Assembly (NCBI GenBank): GCA_903842855.1
Contig: CAIMNT010000076.1
Location: 1-5,215, forward strand
Direction: 5' to 3'
From: an uncultured Actinomycetes bacterium
GTDB lineage: Bacteria > Actinomycetota > Actinomycetes > Nanopelagicales > Nanopelagicaceae
DNA length: 5,215 nucleotides
Part shown: positions 1 to 5,215 of the stretch, in pieces
Position numbering within the stretch: the first letter of the stretch is position 1
Layout of the letters: each line of letters begins with the position of its first letter
Notes under the pieces: generated by a model
The model's input: only the letters and a program-made list of their open reading frames with translations
The model's database searches: none
What the model was told of the DNA's origin: nothing
Made by a program: the position numbers and the translations under genes

Positions 1-1
1 G

Positions 2-72
2 AGGTCGGAACGGGATTTGAACCCGTGTAGCAGGATTTGCAGTCCTGAGCCTCGCCTCTCGGCCATCCGACC
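2..72 (-). tRNA. tRNA-Cys, anticodon GCA
   Basis: The minus strand folds into a full cloverleaf. The acceptor stem pairs GGTCGGA (72-66) with TCCGACC (9-3). The anticodon stem is CAGGA/TCCTG around the loop CTGCAAA, which puts the GCA anticodon at 40-38. The T arm is ACGGG/CCCGT around TTCAAAT. The discriminator base at position 2 is U, as expected for a cysteine tRNA. The next base at position 1 is C, so an encoded CCA is possible but lies outside the window. It follows tRNA-Gly on the same strand after a 46-nt spacer (73-118) in which I see no promoter or terminator, so the two are probably processed from one transcript. Confidence 0.97.
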
Positions 73-118
73 ATATTTTATGCGTAACTTCGCGCAAATC
101 GTACTAAGGCATTACTAG

Positions 119-191
119 AGCGGACGACCGGGTTCGAACCGGCGACCTGAACCTTGGCAAGGTTCCGCGCTACCAACTGCGCTACGTCCGC
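119..191 (-). tRNA. tRNA-Gly, anticodon GCC
   Basis: The minus strand gives a 73-nt cloverleaf. The acceptor stem pairs GCGGACG (191-185) with CGTCCGC (126-120). The D arm has GCGC/GCGC flanking AGTTGGTA. The anticodon stem GAACC/GGTTC encloses TTGCCAA, with GCC at 158-156, exactly tRNA positions 34-36. The T arm is GCCGG/CCGGT around TTCGAAC. The discriminator at 119 is U. The three bases that follow read CTA rather than CCA, so the 3' CCA is not encoded and must be added by the tRNA nucleotidyltransferase. It is the first gene of the minus-strand Gly-Cys pair. Confidence 0.97.
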
Positions 192-233
192 ACTTTCAGA
201 TTGAGCCACATGATGGCCGAACTTGAAGAGGCA

Positions 234-263
234 AATCTAGCCTATGGTCGCAAGAAGTGGCAA
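234..263 (-). promoter_or_regulatory. Candidate promoter for the tRNA-Gly/tRNA-Cys transcript
   Basis: On the minus strand TTGCCA (263-258) differs from the -35 consensus TTGACA at one base. It is followed after 18 nt by TAGATT (239-234), a TANNNT-type -10 element. Transcription would begin near 227, leaving about 36 nt of 5' leader before tRNA-Gly, which RNase P would remove. An overlapping TAGGCT (244-239) could also act as a -10, but its 13-nt spacing to the -35 is poor. Call made from motif and position only. Confidence 0.5.
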
Positions 264-295
264 AGGAAGGCCGCTTTTTGACTTTACCGCTGGTC

Positions 296-301
296 TAAAG
301 T
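296..301 (+). promoter_or_regulatory. Candidate -10 element for a leaderless pabBC transcript
   Basis: TAAAGT matches the actinobacterial TANNNT pattern and ends exactly 6 nt before the ATG at 308, where transcription would be expected to start. No purine-rich ribosome binding site lies in front of that ATG, so a leaderless mRNA is a reasonable reading. A TTGACT lies upstream at 278-283, but the 12-nt gap is too short for a normal -35/-10 pair. The TAA inside the hexamer is an in-frame stop, so the coding region cannot begin farther upstream. Confidence 0.4.
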
Positions 302-307
302 GGCGTT

Positions 308-2002
308 ATGGAAAGTGGCGCCCCATTCTTTTGGATGGATGGGATTCTCGCGACGGATCTCCTTGAGGTTACCTCCGATGTAAGCCGTATTGAGAGCGGG
401 GGATTTTGGGCGACCTCTATCTCATTTGAAGGGGAGCGCATCTTCGTTCATTTTGGGAGTGTTCTTCGAGATCAACCTTTTCCGAAGACGGAAGATTGGG
501 TTCCACTGCGTTCGATTTGGAAGAGCTCGCTCAATAAAAACGAGTATTACCAATATGTTGAAGAGATCCGCAAAGAGATTTCGATGGGCGGCGTCTATCA
601 AGCGAATGCATGTCGCGTTCTCTCAACACCTTTCCGCGGGGTATCACTTGATTCACTCTTCGCCGCACTGCTACAAGAAAATTTTGCACCGTATGCAACA
701 TTTCTTCGCATTCCAGGTCTGGAGATAGCCAGCGCTTCTCCGGAACTCTTCCTGCGTCGGGAGGGCGAGGTGGTTACCACCAGTCCCATAAAGGGGACTC
801 AGGATTTCAATTCACGGGATATTTTTGGAACAAAAGACCAAAGCGAAAACATTATGATCGTGGATCTGATGCGCAATGATTGCAGTCTGATCTGTGAAAT
901 TGGATCTGTGAAAGTGAGTGACTTCCTTCGCACCGAACACCATCCAGGAATGAGACATCTGGTCTCGGATGTACAGGGAATTCTGCGAAGAAATATCTGT
1001 TGGGATGAGATTTTAAAGGGGCTCTTGCCAGCGGGTTCAGTGAGTGGTGCACCAAAGAGTTCGGCGATCACAATCATTGAGGCCAATGAACCTACACCGC
1101 GCGATATCTACTGTGGACTTATTGGATGGATTGAGGGCGATCAGGCGCTATTGGGGTTGGCGATACGTACATTCTGGAGTCGGGAGAGAACAATCTATTT
1201 TGGAACTGGGGCGGGGATTACATGGCCGAGTGATCCTCATTTGGAGTGGCGAGAAACAGAACTCAAGGCCAACCGCCTAGTAGGTATCGCAGGAGGCCTT
1301 GATGAAGAAGGCTGGCAGTATGGATCCGGTATTTTTGAAACTCTTCTCATGATTGATGGAACTCCTCTACTTTTTGATCGACATATGGAAAGGGCTGAAT
1401 CTTCAGGTAGAAAACTTGGGATAGAGATCCCACCGCGAGAAGAGATTCAGCGAGCGATCTCCTATTTAGCCAGATTTCCAAAAGCTAGATTGCGACTCTC
1501 GTTTGGAACGCAATTCTCGCTCTCGATCTCCGCCTACCAATCGAACCCAGAACCCCTCAGGGTGCAAATCTCTCCGCATCATCAATCCGCTGGGATAGGT
1601 CTTCACAAGTCATATCCCTATTGGCGAAATTTGGATTTACTACGAGCGACCAGGTTCGAGAGTTTTGATGAGCTTCTTTTAATTGATGAGCAGGGCCGAG
1701 TTGGCGAAGGTGCCACGTGCAACTACCTCTTCCTCATCGAAGGCCAGTGGGTTACCCCGCCGCTCTCTACAGGAGTGTTCCCTGGAATAATTCGAGGTTT
1801 AGCTCTGGAGAGCGGAATGGCTATTGAAAGTGAAATATTCCTGAAAGACCTCCCAAAAGTGCAGTCCGCTATAGCCATGTCGAGTTTGAGAATTGCCACA
1901 CCCGTACTCTCGCTAGGAGAGAACGAACTGGAGATCGGAATCGAGAGCAAAATGATTCTGGATTTTCTATGGAGTGAGGCGCAATCCGATTCGCAAGGGT
2001 GA
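308..2002 (+). CDS. pabBC: Bifunctional aminodeoxychorismate synthase component I / aminodeoxychorismate lyase (PabB-PabC fusion)
   Basis: This cytoplasmic enzyme of folate synthesis should convert chorismate plus ammonia to 4-amino-4-deoxychorismate (N-terminal half) and then release pyruvate to give 4-aminobenzoate (C-terminal half). Residues about 75-325 are a chorismate-binding domain: ASPELFLR (142-150), PIKGT with K162, VDLMRND (185-191), GSVSGAPK (243-250), and GAG...SDPHLEWRETELK (301-320) with acidic metal-binding positions. The lysine in PIKGT is typical of PabB; TrpE usually has PIAGT. Residues about 329-560 are a class IV PLP domain: YGSGIFETLL (338-347), FDRHMERAESSGRKLGI, HKS with K434 in the place of the PLP lysine, EGATCN (467-472), and TPPLSTGVFPG (483-493). 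The PabB half is a short form without the long N-terminal region of stand-alone PabB/TrpE. No PabA amidotransferase is encoded in the window. ATG 308 is the first usable start after an in-frame stop at 296. thrS follows after 21 nt. Confidence 0.93.
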   Translation: MESGAPFFWMDGILATDLLEVTSDVSRIESGGFWATSISFEGERIFVHFGSVLRDQPFPKTEDWVPLRSIWKSSLNKNEYYQYVEEIRKEISMGGVYQANACRVLSTPFRGVSLDSLFAALLQENFAPYATFLRIPGLEIASASPELFLRREGEVVTTSPIKGTQDFNSRDIFGTKDQSENIMIVDLMRNDCSLICEIGSVKVSDFLRTEHHPGMRHLVSDVQGILRRNICWDEILKGLLPAGSVSGAPKSSAITIIEANEPTPRDIYCGLIGWIEGDQALLGLAIRTFWSRERTIYFGTGAGITWPSDPHLEWRETELKANRLVGIAGGLDEEGWQYGSGIFETLLMIDGTPLLFDRHMERAESSGRKLGIEIPPREEIQRAISYLARFPKARLRLSFGTQFSLSISAYQSNPEPLRVQISPHHQSAGIGLHKSYPYWRNLDLLRATRFESFDELLLIDEQGRVGEGATCNYLFLIEGQWVTPPLSTGVFPGIIRGLALESGMAIESEIFLKDLPKVQSAIAMSSLRIATPVLSLGENELEIGIESKMILDFLWSEAQSDSQG

Positions 2003-2011
2003 GCGATTCGG

Positions 2012-2017
2012 TAGGCT
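2012..2017 (+). promoter_or_regulatory. Candidate -10 element for a leaderless thrS transcript
   Basis: TAGGCT fits TANNNT and ends 6 nt before the thrS ATG at 2024, the same geometry as the candidate in front of pabBC. The sequence between it and the ATG (GAGAGC) offers only a weak Shine-Dalgarno match. I see no good -35 hexamer at the expected place inside the end of pabBC. thrS may therefore have its own internal start in addition to read-through from pabBC. Confidence 0.33.
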
Positions 2018-2023
2018 GAGAGC

Positions 2024-4012
2024 ATGTCCACCATTATCACCGTCACTGTAGATGGCGTTAGCAGGCAGATCGACTCCGATCAGCGGCCCACCCACCTCTT
2101 CGCCGAGAATGCGAGTGTTGTTGTTGCCCGTATCAATGGTGAGCTTCGAGATCTATGGACGGAGCTCCACGAGGGCGATGTGGTCGAAGGGCTATCGATA
2201 AGTTCACCCGAAGGACTCTCTGTACTCCGACACTCAACCGCACACGTGCTAGCTCAAGCGGTGCAAGAGGTCTTCCCGGAGACCAAACTCGGTATAGGAC
2301 CTCCCATTAAAGATGGTTTCTACTATGACTTCGACCCTCTAAAACCATTTACGCCAGAGGATCTTGAGAAGCTTGAATCCGCCATGCGCAAGATCGTTAA
2401 GGCTGGTCAGCGTTTTCGACGTCGCGTAGTCACTGAATCAGAGGCGTTATCTGAACTCCAGGCTGAGCCTTATAAGTGCGAGTTAGTAGGCATCAAAGGC
2501 GGCGATGATGAGTCATCCGTTGAAGTCGGTGGCACTGAATTAACCATGTACGACAATCTGGGCAGAGATGGCGTCCCGGTTTGGAAGGATCTCTGTCGTG
2601 GTCCGCACCTTCCTTCTACCAAACATATTCCCGCATTTAAGTTGATGCGTTCAGCTGGCGCCTACTGGCGAGGCTCTGAGAAGAATCCGATGTTGCAACG
2701 AATCTACGGCACCGCGTGGCCATCCCAAGATGAACTCGATGCTTATCTAGCCTTGCTCATAGAAGCAGAGAAGCGCGATCATCGAAGATTGGGTAGCGAA
2801 CTAGATCTCTTTAGTTTCCCAGAAGAGATTGGATCTGGTCTGGCCGTCTTTCATCCCAAAGGTGGAATCGTTCGGCGCGCTATGGAGGATTACTCCCGTA
2901 AACGCCACGAAGAAGAGGGCTATCAGTTTGTTTACTCGCCTCACCTAACTAAGGCCACGCTCTTTGAAACATCTGGCCATTTGGATTGGTACTCCGAGGG
3001 GATGTACCCACCGATGGTGATGGATGAGGAACTTCACGCTGATGGCACAATTAAACGCCAAGGCCAGAAGTACTACATGAAGCCGATGAACTGTCCCTTT
3101 CACAGTCTCATTTACAAATCCAACAGTCGTTCCTATCGCGAACTCCCGCTGCGTCTCTTTGAATTTGGAACGGTCTATCGCTACGAGAAATCGGGCGTTA
3201 TTCATGGCCTAACACGTGCGCGCGGATTCACTCAGGATGATGCGCACATTTATTGCACCAAAGAACAGATGATGGGGGAGCTTGACTCTCTGCTCACCTT
3301 CGTCCTTAATCTTCTGCGCGATTATGGACTCAATGATTTCTACCTCGAACTCTCAACTCGCAACCCAGCCAAATCCGTAGGCTCCGATGAGGCATGGGAA
3401 GAGGCGACGGAGGCACTGCGCCAAGCAGCGCAAAAGCAGAGCCTCGAGTTAGTTCTAGACCCCGAAGGCGCAGCCTTCTATGGTCCAAAGATTTCGGTAC
3501 AGGCAAAAGATGCAATTGGACGCACCTGGCAGATGTCAACCATTCAAGTAGATTTCCAACTGCCTCAGCGCTTTGATCTTGAATACCAATCCACAGATGG
3601 CTCGAGGCAACAGCCTGTAATGATTCATCGCGCCCTCTTTGGTTCCATTGAGAGGTTCTTCGGAGTCCTAACAGAGCACTATGCGGGAGCATTTCCTCCG
3701 TGGCTCGCTCCAATTCAAGTTCGCGGAATTCCAGTGGCTGAAGCCTTTCTGCCTTACCTGCAAGAGATCGCGGCACACATGCGTAAGGCTGGTATTCGGG
3801 TTGATGTTGACACATCTGATGACCGCATGCAGAAAAAAGTTCGCAACGCTCAGTTAGAGAAGATTCCATTCATGATGATCGCTGGTGAAGAGGATCAAAA
3901 TAATGGAGCGGTCTCATTCCGATATCGCAATGGAGATCAGAAGAATGGAATCGCGATCGCAGATGCCATTCAAGAGATCGTAGACGCAGTCTCCCAACGC
4001 ACTCAGATATAG
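2024..4012 (+). CDS. thrS: Threonine--tRNA ligase
   Basis: Class II aminoacyl-tRNA synthetase that activates threonine with ATP and charges tRNA-Thr in the cytoplasm. At 662 residues it is full length (the E. coli enzyme has 642). Domains in order: TGS domain (about 1-60); editing domain (about 65-230) with the HxxxH motif H70/H74 and C191/H195 in CRGPH, the residues that clear mischarged Ser-tRNA; catalytic core (about 255-555) with motif 2 around YRYEKSGV (385-392) and GLTRARGFTQDDAH (395-408), and motif 3 at HRALFGSIERFFG (535-547). C357, H408 and H535 match the zinc ligands that select threonine. The anticodon-binding domain spans about 563-655. Nothing essential is missing. The start fits the family N-terminus and lies 21 nt after pabBC. 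The gap leaves no room for a T-box leader. The HIT gene follows after 5 nt. Confidence 0.98.
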   Translation: MSTIITVTVDGVSRQIDSDQRPTHLFAENASVVVARINGELRDLWTELHEGDVVEGLSISSPEGLSVLRHSTAHVLAQAVQEVFPETKLGIGPPIKDGFYYDFDPLKPFTPEDLEKLESAMRKIVKAGQRFRRRVVTESEALSELQAEPYKCELVGIKGGDDESSVEVGGTELTMYDNLGRDGVPVWKDLCRGPHLPSTKHIPAFKLMRSAGAYWRGSEKNPMLQRIYGTAWPSQDELDAYLALLIEAEKRDHRRLGSELDLFSFPEEIGSGLAVFHPKGGIVRRAMEDYSRKRHEEEGYQFVYSPHLTKATLFETSGHLDWYSEGMYPPMVMDEELHADGTIKRQGQKYYMKPMNCPFHSLIYKSNSRSYRELPLRLFEFGTVYRYEKSGVIHGLTRARGFTQDDAHIYCTKEQMMGELDSLLTFVLNLLRDYGLNDFYLELSTRNPAKSVGSDEAWEEATEALRQAAQKQSLELVLDPEGAAFYGPKISVQAKDAIGRTWQMSTIQVDFQLPQRFDLEYQSTDGSRQQPVMIHRALFGSIERFFGVLTEHYAGAFPPWLAPIQVRGIPVAEAFLPYLQEIAAHMRKAGIRVDVDTSDDRMQKKVRNAQLEKIPFMMIAGEEDQNNGAVSFRYRNGDQKNGIAIADAIQEIVDAVSQRTQI

Positions 4013-4017
4013 CGACC

Positions 4018-4557
4018 ATGGATCAAGAACTCACCGGCGGAGCAGGGATGCCTGATTCTTGGAGCCGATTATGGGCGCCGCATCGCACCACATATTTATC
4101 TGGGGAGAATCGACCTCTCCCTGGAAATGGTGTTCCTTGTCCATTCTGCAGAATCCCGACACTCGATGATGTTGAAGGGCTGGTTGTTGCGCGTGGCACA
4201 GACGCTTATGTCGTAATGAATCTTTACCCATACAACGCAGGACATGTGCTCATTTGTACATACCGTCACGTGGCCGACCTAACAGAATTGACTGCACTTG
4301 AGCGCAATGAATTACTAGAACTTTCCGCACATGCAATGAAGGTCATTCGCAAAGTCTCCGGTGCGCAAGGATTTAATTTGGGTATGAACCAGGGTTCAAT
4401 CTCTGGTGCGGGGATTGCTGAACATATTCACCAACATATCGTCCCGCGTTGGTCAGGTGATGCGAACTTTATGCCGGTGATCGGAAAGACCAAAGTTCTA
4501 CCGCAACTATTACAGGAGACTCGCGCCGCACTAGCCGATAGTTGGAATCTGGTCTAG
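4018..4557 (+). CDS. HIT-domain protein, probable AP4A phosphorylase/hydrolase
   Basis: Histidine-triad nucleotide-binding protein of 179 residues (169 if translation begins at ATG 4048). The triad is HIHQHIV at 136-142, with H138 expected as the nucleophile that forms the nucleotidyl-enzyme intermediate. MNLYPYNAGHVLI (67-79) is the conserved first part of the HIT fold, and FNLGMNQG (119-126) and VPRWSGDAN (142-150) complete the active-site region. C41 and C44 in CPFC form a possible metal-binding knuckle before the core. The tail KVLPQLLQETRA resembles, from memory, the M. tuberculosis AP4A phosphorylase Rv2613c, which also lies directly after thrS. The likely substrate is diadenosine tetraphosphate, but a HIT motif alone does not fix phosphorylase versus hydrolase activity. 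No signal peptide or membrane segment is visible. The last 27 bp overlap the convergent gene ending at 4531. Confidence 0.88.
   Translation: MDQELTGGAGMPDSWSRLWAPHRTTYLSGENRPLPGNGVPCPFCRIPTLDDVEGLVVARGTDAYVVMNLYPYNAGHVLICTYRHVADLTELTALERNELLELSAHAMKVIRKVSGAQGFNLGMNQGSISGAGIAEHIHQHIVPRWSGDANFMPVIGKTKVLPQLLQETRAALADSWNLV
4039..4042 (+). promoter_or_regulatory. GGAG ribosome binding site for an alternative HIT start
   Basis: GGAG sits 5 nt before an in-frame ATG at 4048 (Met11 of the longer HIT reading). The first ATG, at 4018, is preceded by TATAGCGACC and has no purine-rich site. The site therefore argues for initiation at 4048, giving 169 residues and a 35-nt gap to thrS. Both starts lie before the conserved part of the protein, so conservation within the window cannot decide between them. 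Confidence 0.4.
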
Positions 4558-5106
4558 ATATTCCTTTATCTGGTCGAGCCCAATTCTCGTACCTTCAACC
4601 CATGGGAGTGCGGGAAATAATAGGCCGGCACCAAAACTATCTTCTCCTGCATCTTCAACTGCTTCCAAGTATTCCTCGCGAAATTCACTGACAAGTTCAA
4701 TATGTTCTGGATCAGCGGCACGTGTTGAAACGGGGAGCTGGGTGTAGTCAGTTATAAGCAGAGTCTCCAGATTAATGAGGGCTGCGGGACGTCCATCATC
4801 ACCGTGCAGAACCAGGTATGGGGTGACAACTGGGTCTAACATTTTGGAGGCGATCGCCGTCATATCTTCGAAATCGATCTCGCTCACGAGCAGGTCGCAG
4901 ATAACCACAAGAGACGGAATGTAGAGCTCTCTCGCGAGGCGCCATTTTTCAAGATCCGCGCTCACAATTCCATCCTGCGCGCTGACCAGGAATAGGGCTA
5001 CATCGCTCTCCTCAAGTGGGGCGGGGACGATCTGCAACTCACCTGCTAGAAGTTGGGATTTTGCGCCAACAATTGCGACTTTCGGCAAAATAATTAGGTC
5101 TGACAC
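4531..5106 (-). CDS. Stand-alone degenerate EF-G-like G-domain protein (putative pseudo-GTPase)
   Basis: A 191-residue acidic protein that I do not recognise as a named family, but whose segments follow, in order, the G domain of EF-G-like translation factors. SDVALFLVSAQDGI (34-47) matches the stretch after the DTPG motif. LARELYIPSLVVICDL (57-72) matches the strand leading to NKxD. HGDDGRPAALINLETLL (101-117) matches the 'GlIDLl' part of the G-prime insert. EFREEYLEAVEDAGED (141-156) matches the helix before 'DE.LM..Y', and LLFPALP...GLDQIKEYLDQIP (162-188) matches 'fhPVlp...G...LLd.i...lP'. The nucleotide motifs are gone: only VGAKS (13-17) remains at the P-loop, the switch I region appears deleted, DTPG reads VPAP, and NKxD reads CDLL. 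GTP binding is unlikely; the role is unknown. The GTG start is supported because a separate minus-strand reading frame stops at 5118, just upstream. No signal peptide or membrane segment is seen. Confidence 0.8.
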   Translation of the reverse strand: MSDLIILPKVAIVGAKSQLLAGELQIVPAPLEESDVALFLVSAQDGIVSADLEKWRLARELYIPSLVVICDLLVSEIDFEDMTAIASKMLDPVVTPYLVLHGDDGRPAALINLETLLITDYTQLPVSTRAADPEHIELVSEFREEYLEAVEDAGEDSFGAGLLFPALPWVEGTRIGLDQIKEYLDQIPTIG

Positions 5107-5117
5107 AGTATCCGAGC

Positions 5118-5215
5118 CTACGATGTAATCGTGATATCGGCCTCCATCAAAGCACCAGTAACACGAGTAGTAACTCCGCTCTGTGGTTGGCTGCTCAAAA
5201 GGGGAGTTACGGCTA
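5118..5215 (-). CDS. C-terminal end of a minus-strand gene running out of the window
   Basis: The minus strand has an open frame from the window edge to TAG at 5120-5118. It encodes 31 residues that begin AVTPLLSSQ and end GALMEADITITS. The stop lies 11 nt before the GTG of the EF-G-like gene on the same strand, the spacing of adjacent genes in one operon. The composition (Val, Thr, Ala, Ser) looks like ordinary protein, unlike the overlapping frame, which is rich in Tyr, Cys and Trp. The fragment is too short for me to name a family. The 5' end and start codon lie beyond the window. Confidence 0.6.
   Translation of the reverse strand, partial: AVTPLLSSQPQSGVTTRVTGALMEADITITS

Noticed and set aside
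278..301. TTGACT (278-283) paired with TAAAGT (296-301) as a standard -35/-10 promoter.
   Set aside because: The 12-nt spacer is far below the usual 16-19 nt, so only the -10 element is proposed.
308..1300. Anthranilate synthase (TrpE) as the identity of the N-terminal half of the fusion.
   Set aside because: The PIKGT lysine and the fused class IV PLP lyase domain both point to 4-aminobenzoate rather than tryptophan synthesis.
2003..2023. A T-box or other riboswitch controlling thrS.
   Set aside because: The gap is only 21 nt, and no T-box consensus was noticed in the preceding sequence, which is coding.
3330..3869. A 179-codon open frame on the minus strand inside thrS.
   Set aside because: It lies wholly opposite the conserved catalytic and anticodon-binding regions of thrS, and its translation shows no recognisable domain; it is an antisense shadow.
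4548..4575. Direct repeat ATCTGGTC (4548-4555 and 4568-4575).
   Set aside because: On the minus strand it codes for the repeated LDQI of the helix LDQIKEYLDQI, so protein sequence explains it.
5170..5210. A perfect 8-bp inverted repeat, GTAACTCC (5170-5177) and GGAGTTAC (5203-5210), as a possible hairpin or operator.
   Set aside because: It lies inside the partial coding region, has a 25-nt loop and no T run, and an 8-bp match of this sort can arise by chance.
5107..5215. The frame of the EF-G-like gene stays open upstream of its GTG to the window edge, so the gene could be longer.
   Set aside because: The added residues are rich in Tyr, Cys and Trp (for example YYSCYWCF) and contain no start codon. 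The neighbouring frame gives ordinary protein and stops at 5118, so a separate gene ending there explains the region better.

Overview
The window looks like chromosome from an actinobacterium with a compact genome and only moderate GC (about half by eye, not computed). The basis is a tRNA-Gly/tRNA-Cys pair, a threonyl-tRNA synthetase gene followed directly by a HIT-family gene of the actinobacterial AP4A-phosphorylase type (the order remembered for Mycobacterium tuberculosis Rv2614c-Rv2613c), TANNNT-type -10 hexamers placed 6 nt before ATG codons, and very short intergenic gaps. A streamlined freshwater lineage such as the Nanopelagicales would fit, but this is inference and the genus cannot be read from the sequence.

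Layout. Bases 1-191 hold two minus-strand tRNAs, Gly(GCC) then Cys(GCA) in transcription order, with the Cys 3' end at the window edge. Bases 192-307 form a divergent control region: a -35/-10 pair facing the tRNAs and a candidate leaderless promoter facing right. Bases 308-4557 are a tight plus-strand run: a bifunctional PabB-PabC fusion that should make 4-aminobenzoate from chorismate with an amidotransferase partner, then thrS after 21 nt, then a HIT-domain nucleotide phosphorylase or hydrolase after 5 nt. Bases 4531-5106 carry a convergent minus-strand gene whose 3' end overlaps the HIT gene by 27 bp. Bases 5118-5215 carry the C-terminal end of another minus-strand gene that runs out of the window.

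Function. The plus-strand genes are housekeeping: folate precursor synthesis, threonine charging, and probable turnover of diadenosine polyphosphates, which aminoacyl-tRNA synthetases make as by-products; this gives a plausible reason for thrS and the HIT gene to stay adjacent. The least ordinary item is the 191-residue minus-strand protein. It reads as a shrunken stand-alone relative of the G domain of EF-G-like translation factors in which the nucleotide-binding motifs are lost or degraded: a candidate pseudo-GTPase of unknown role. No mobile element, CRISPR array, riboswitch or convincing intrinsic terminator was seen.
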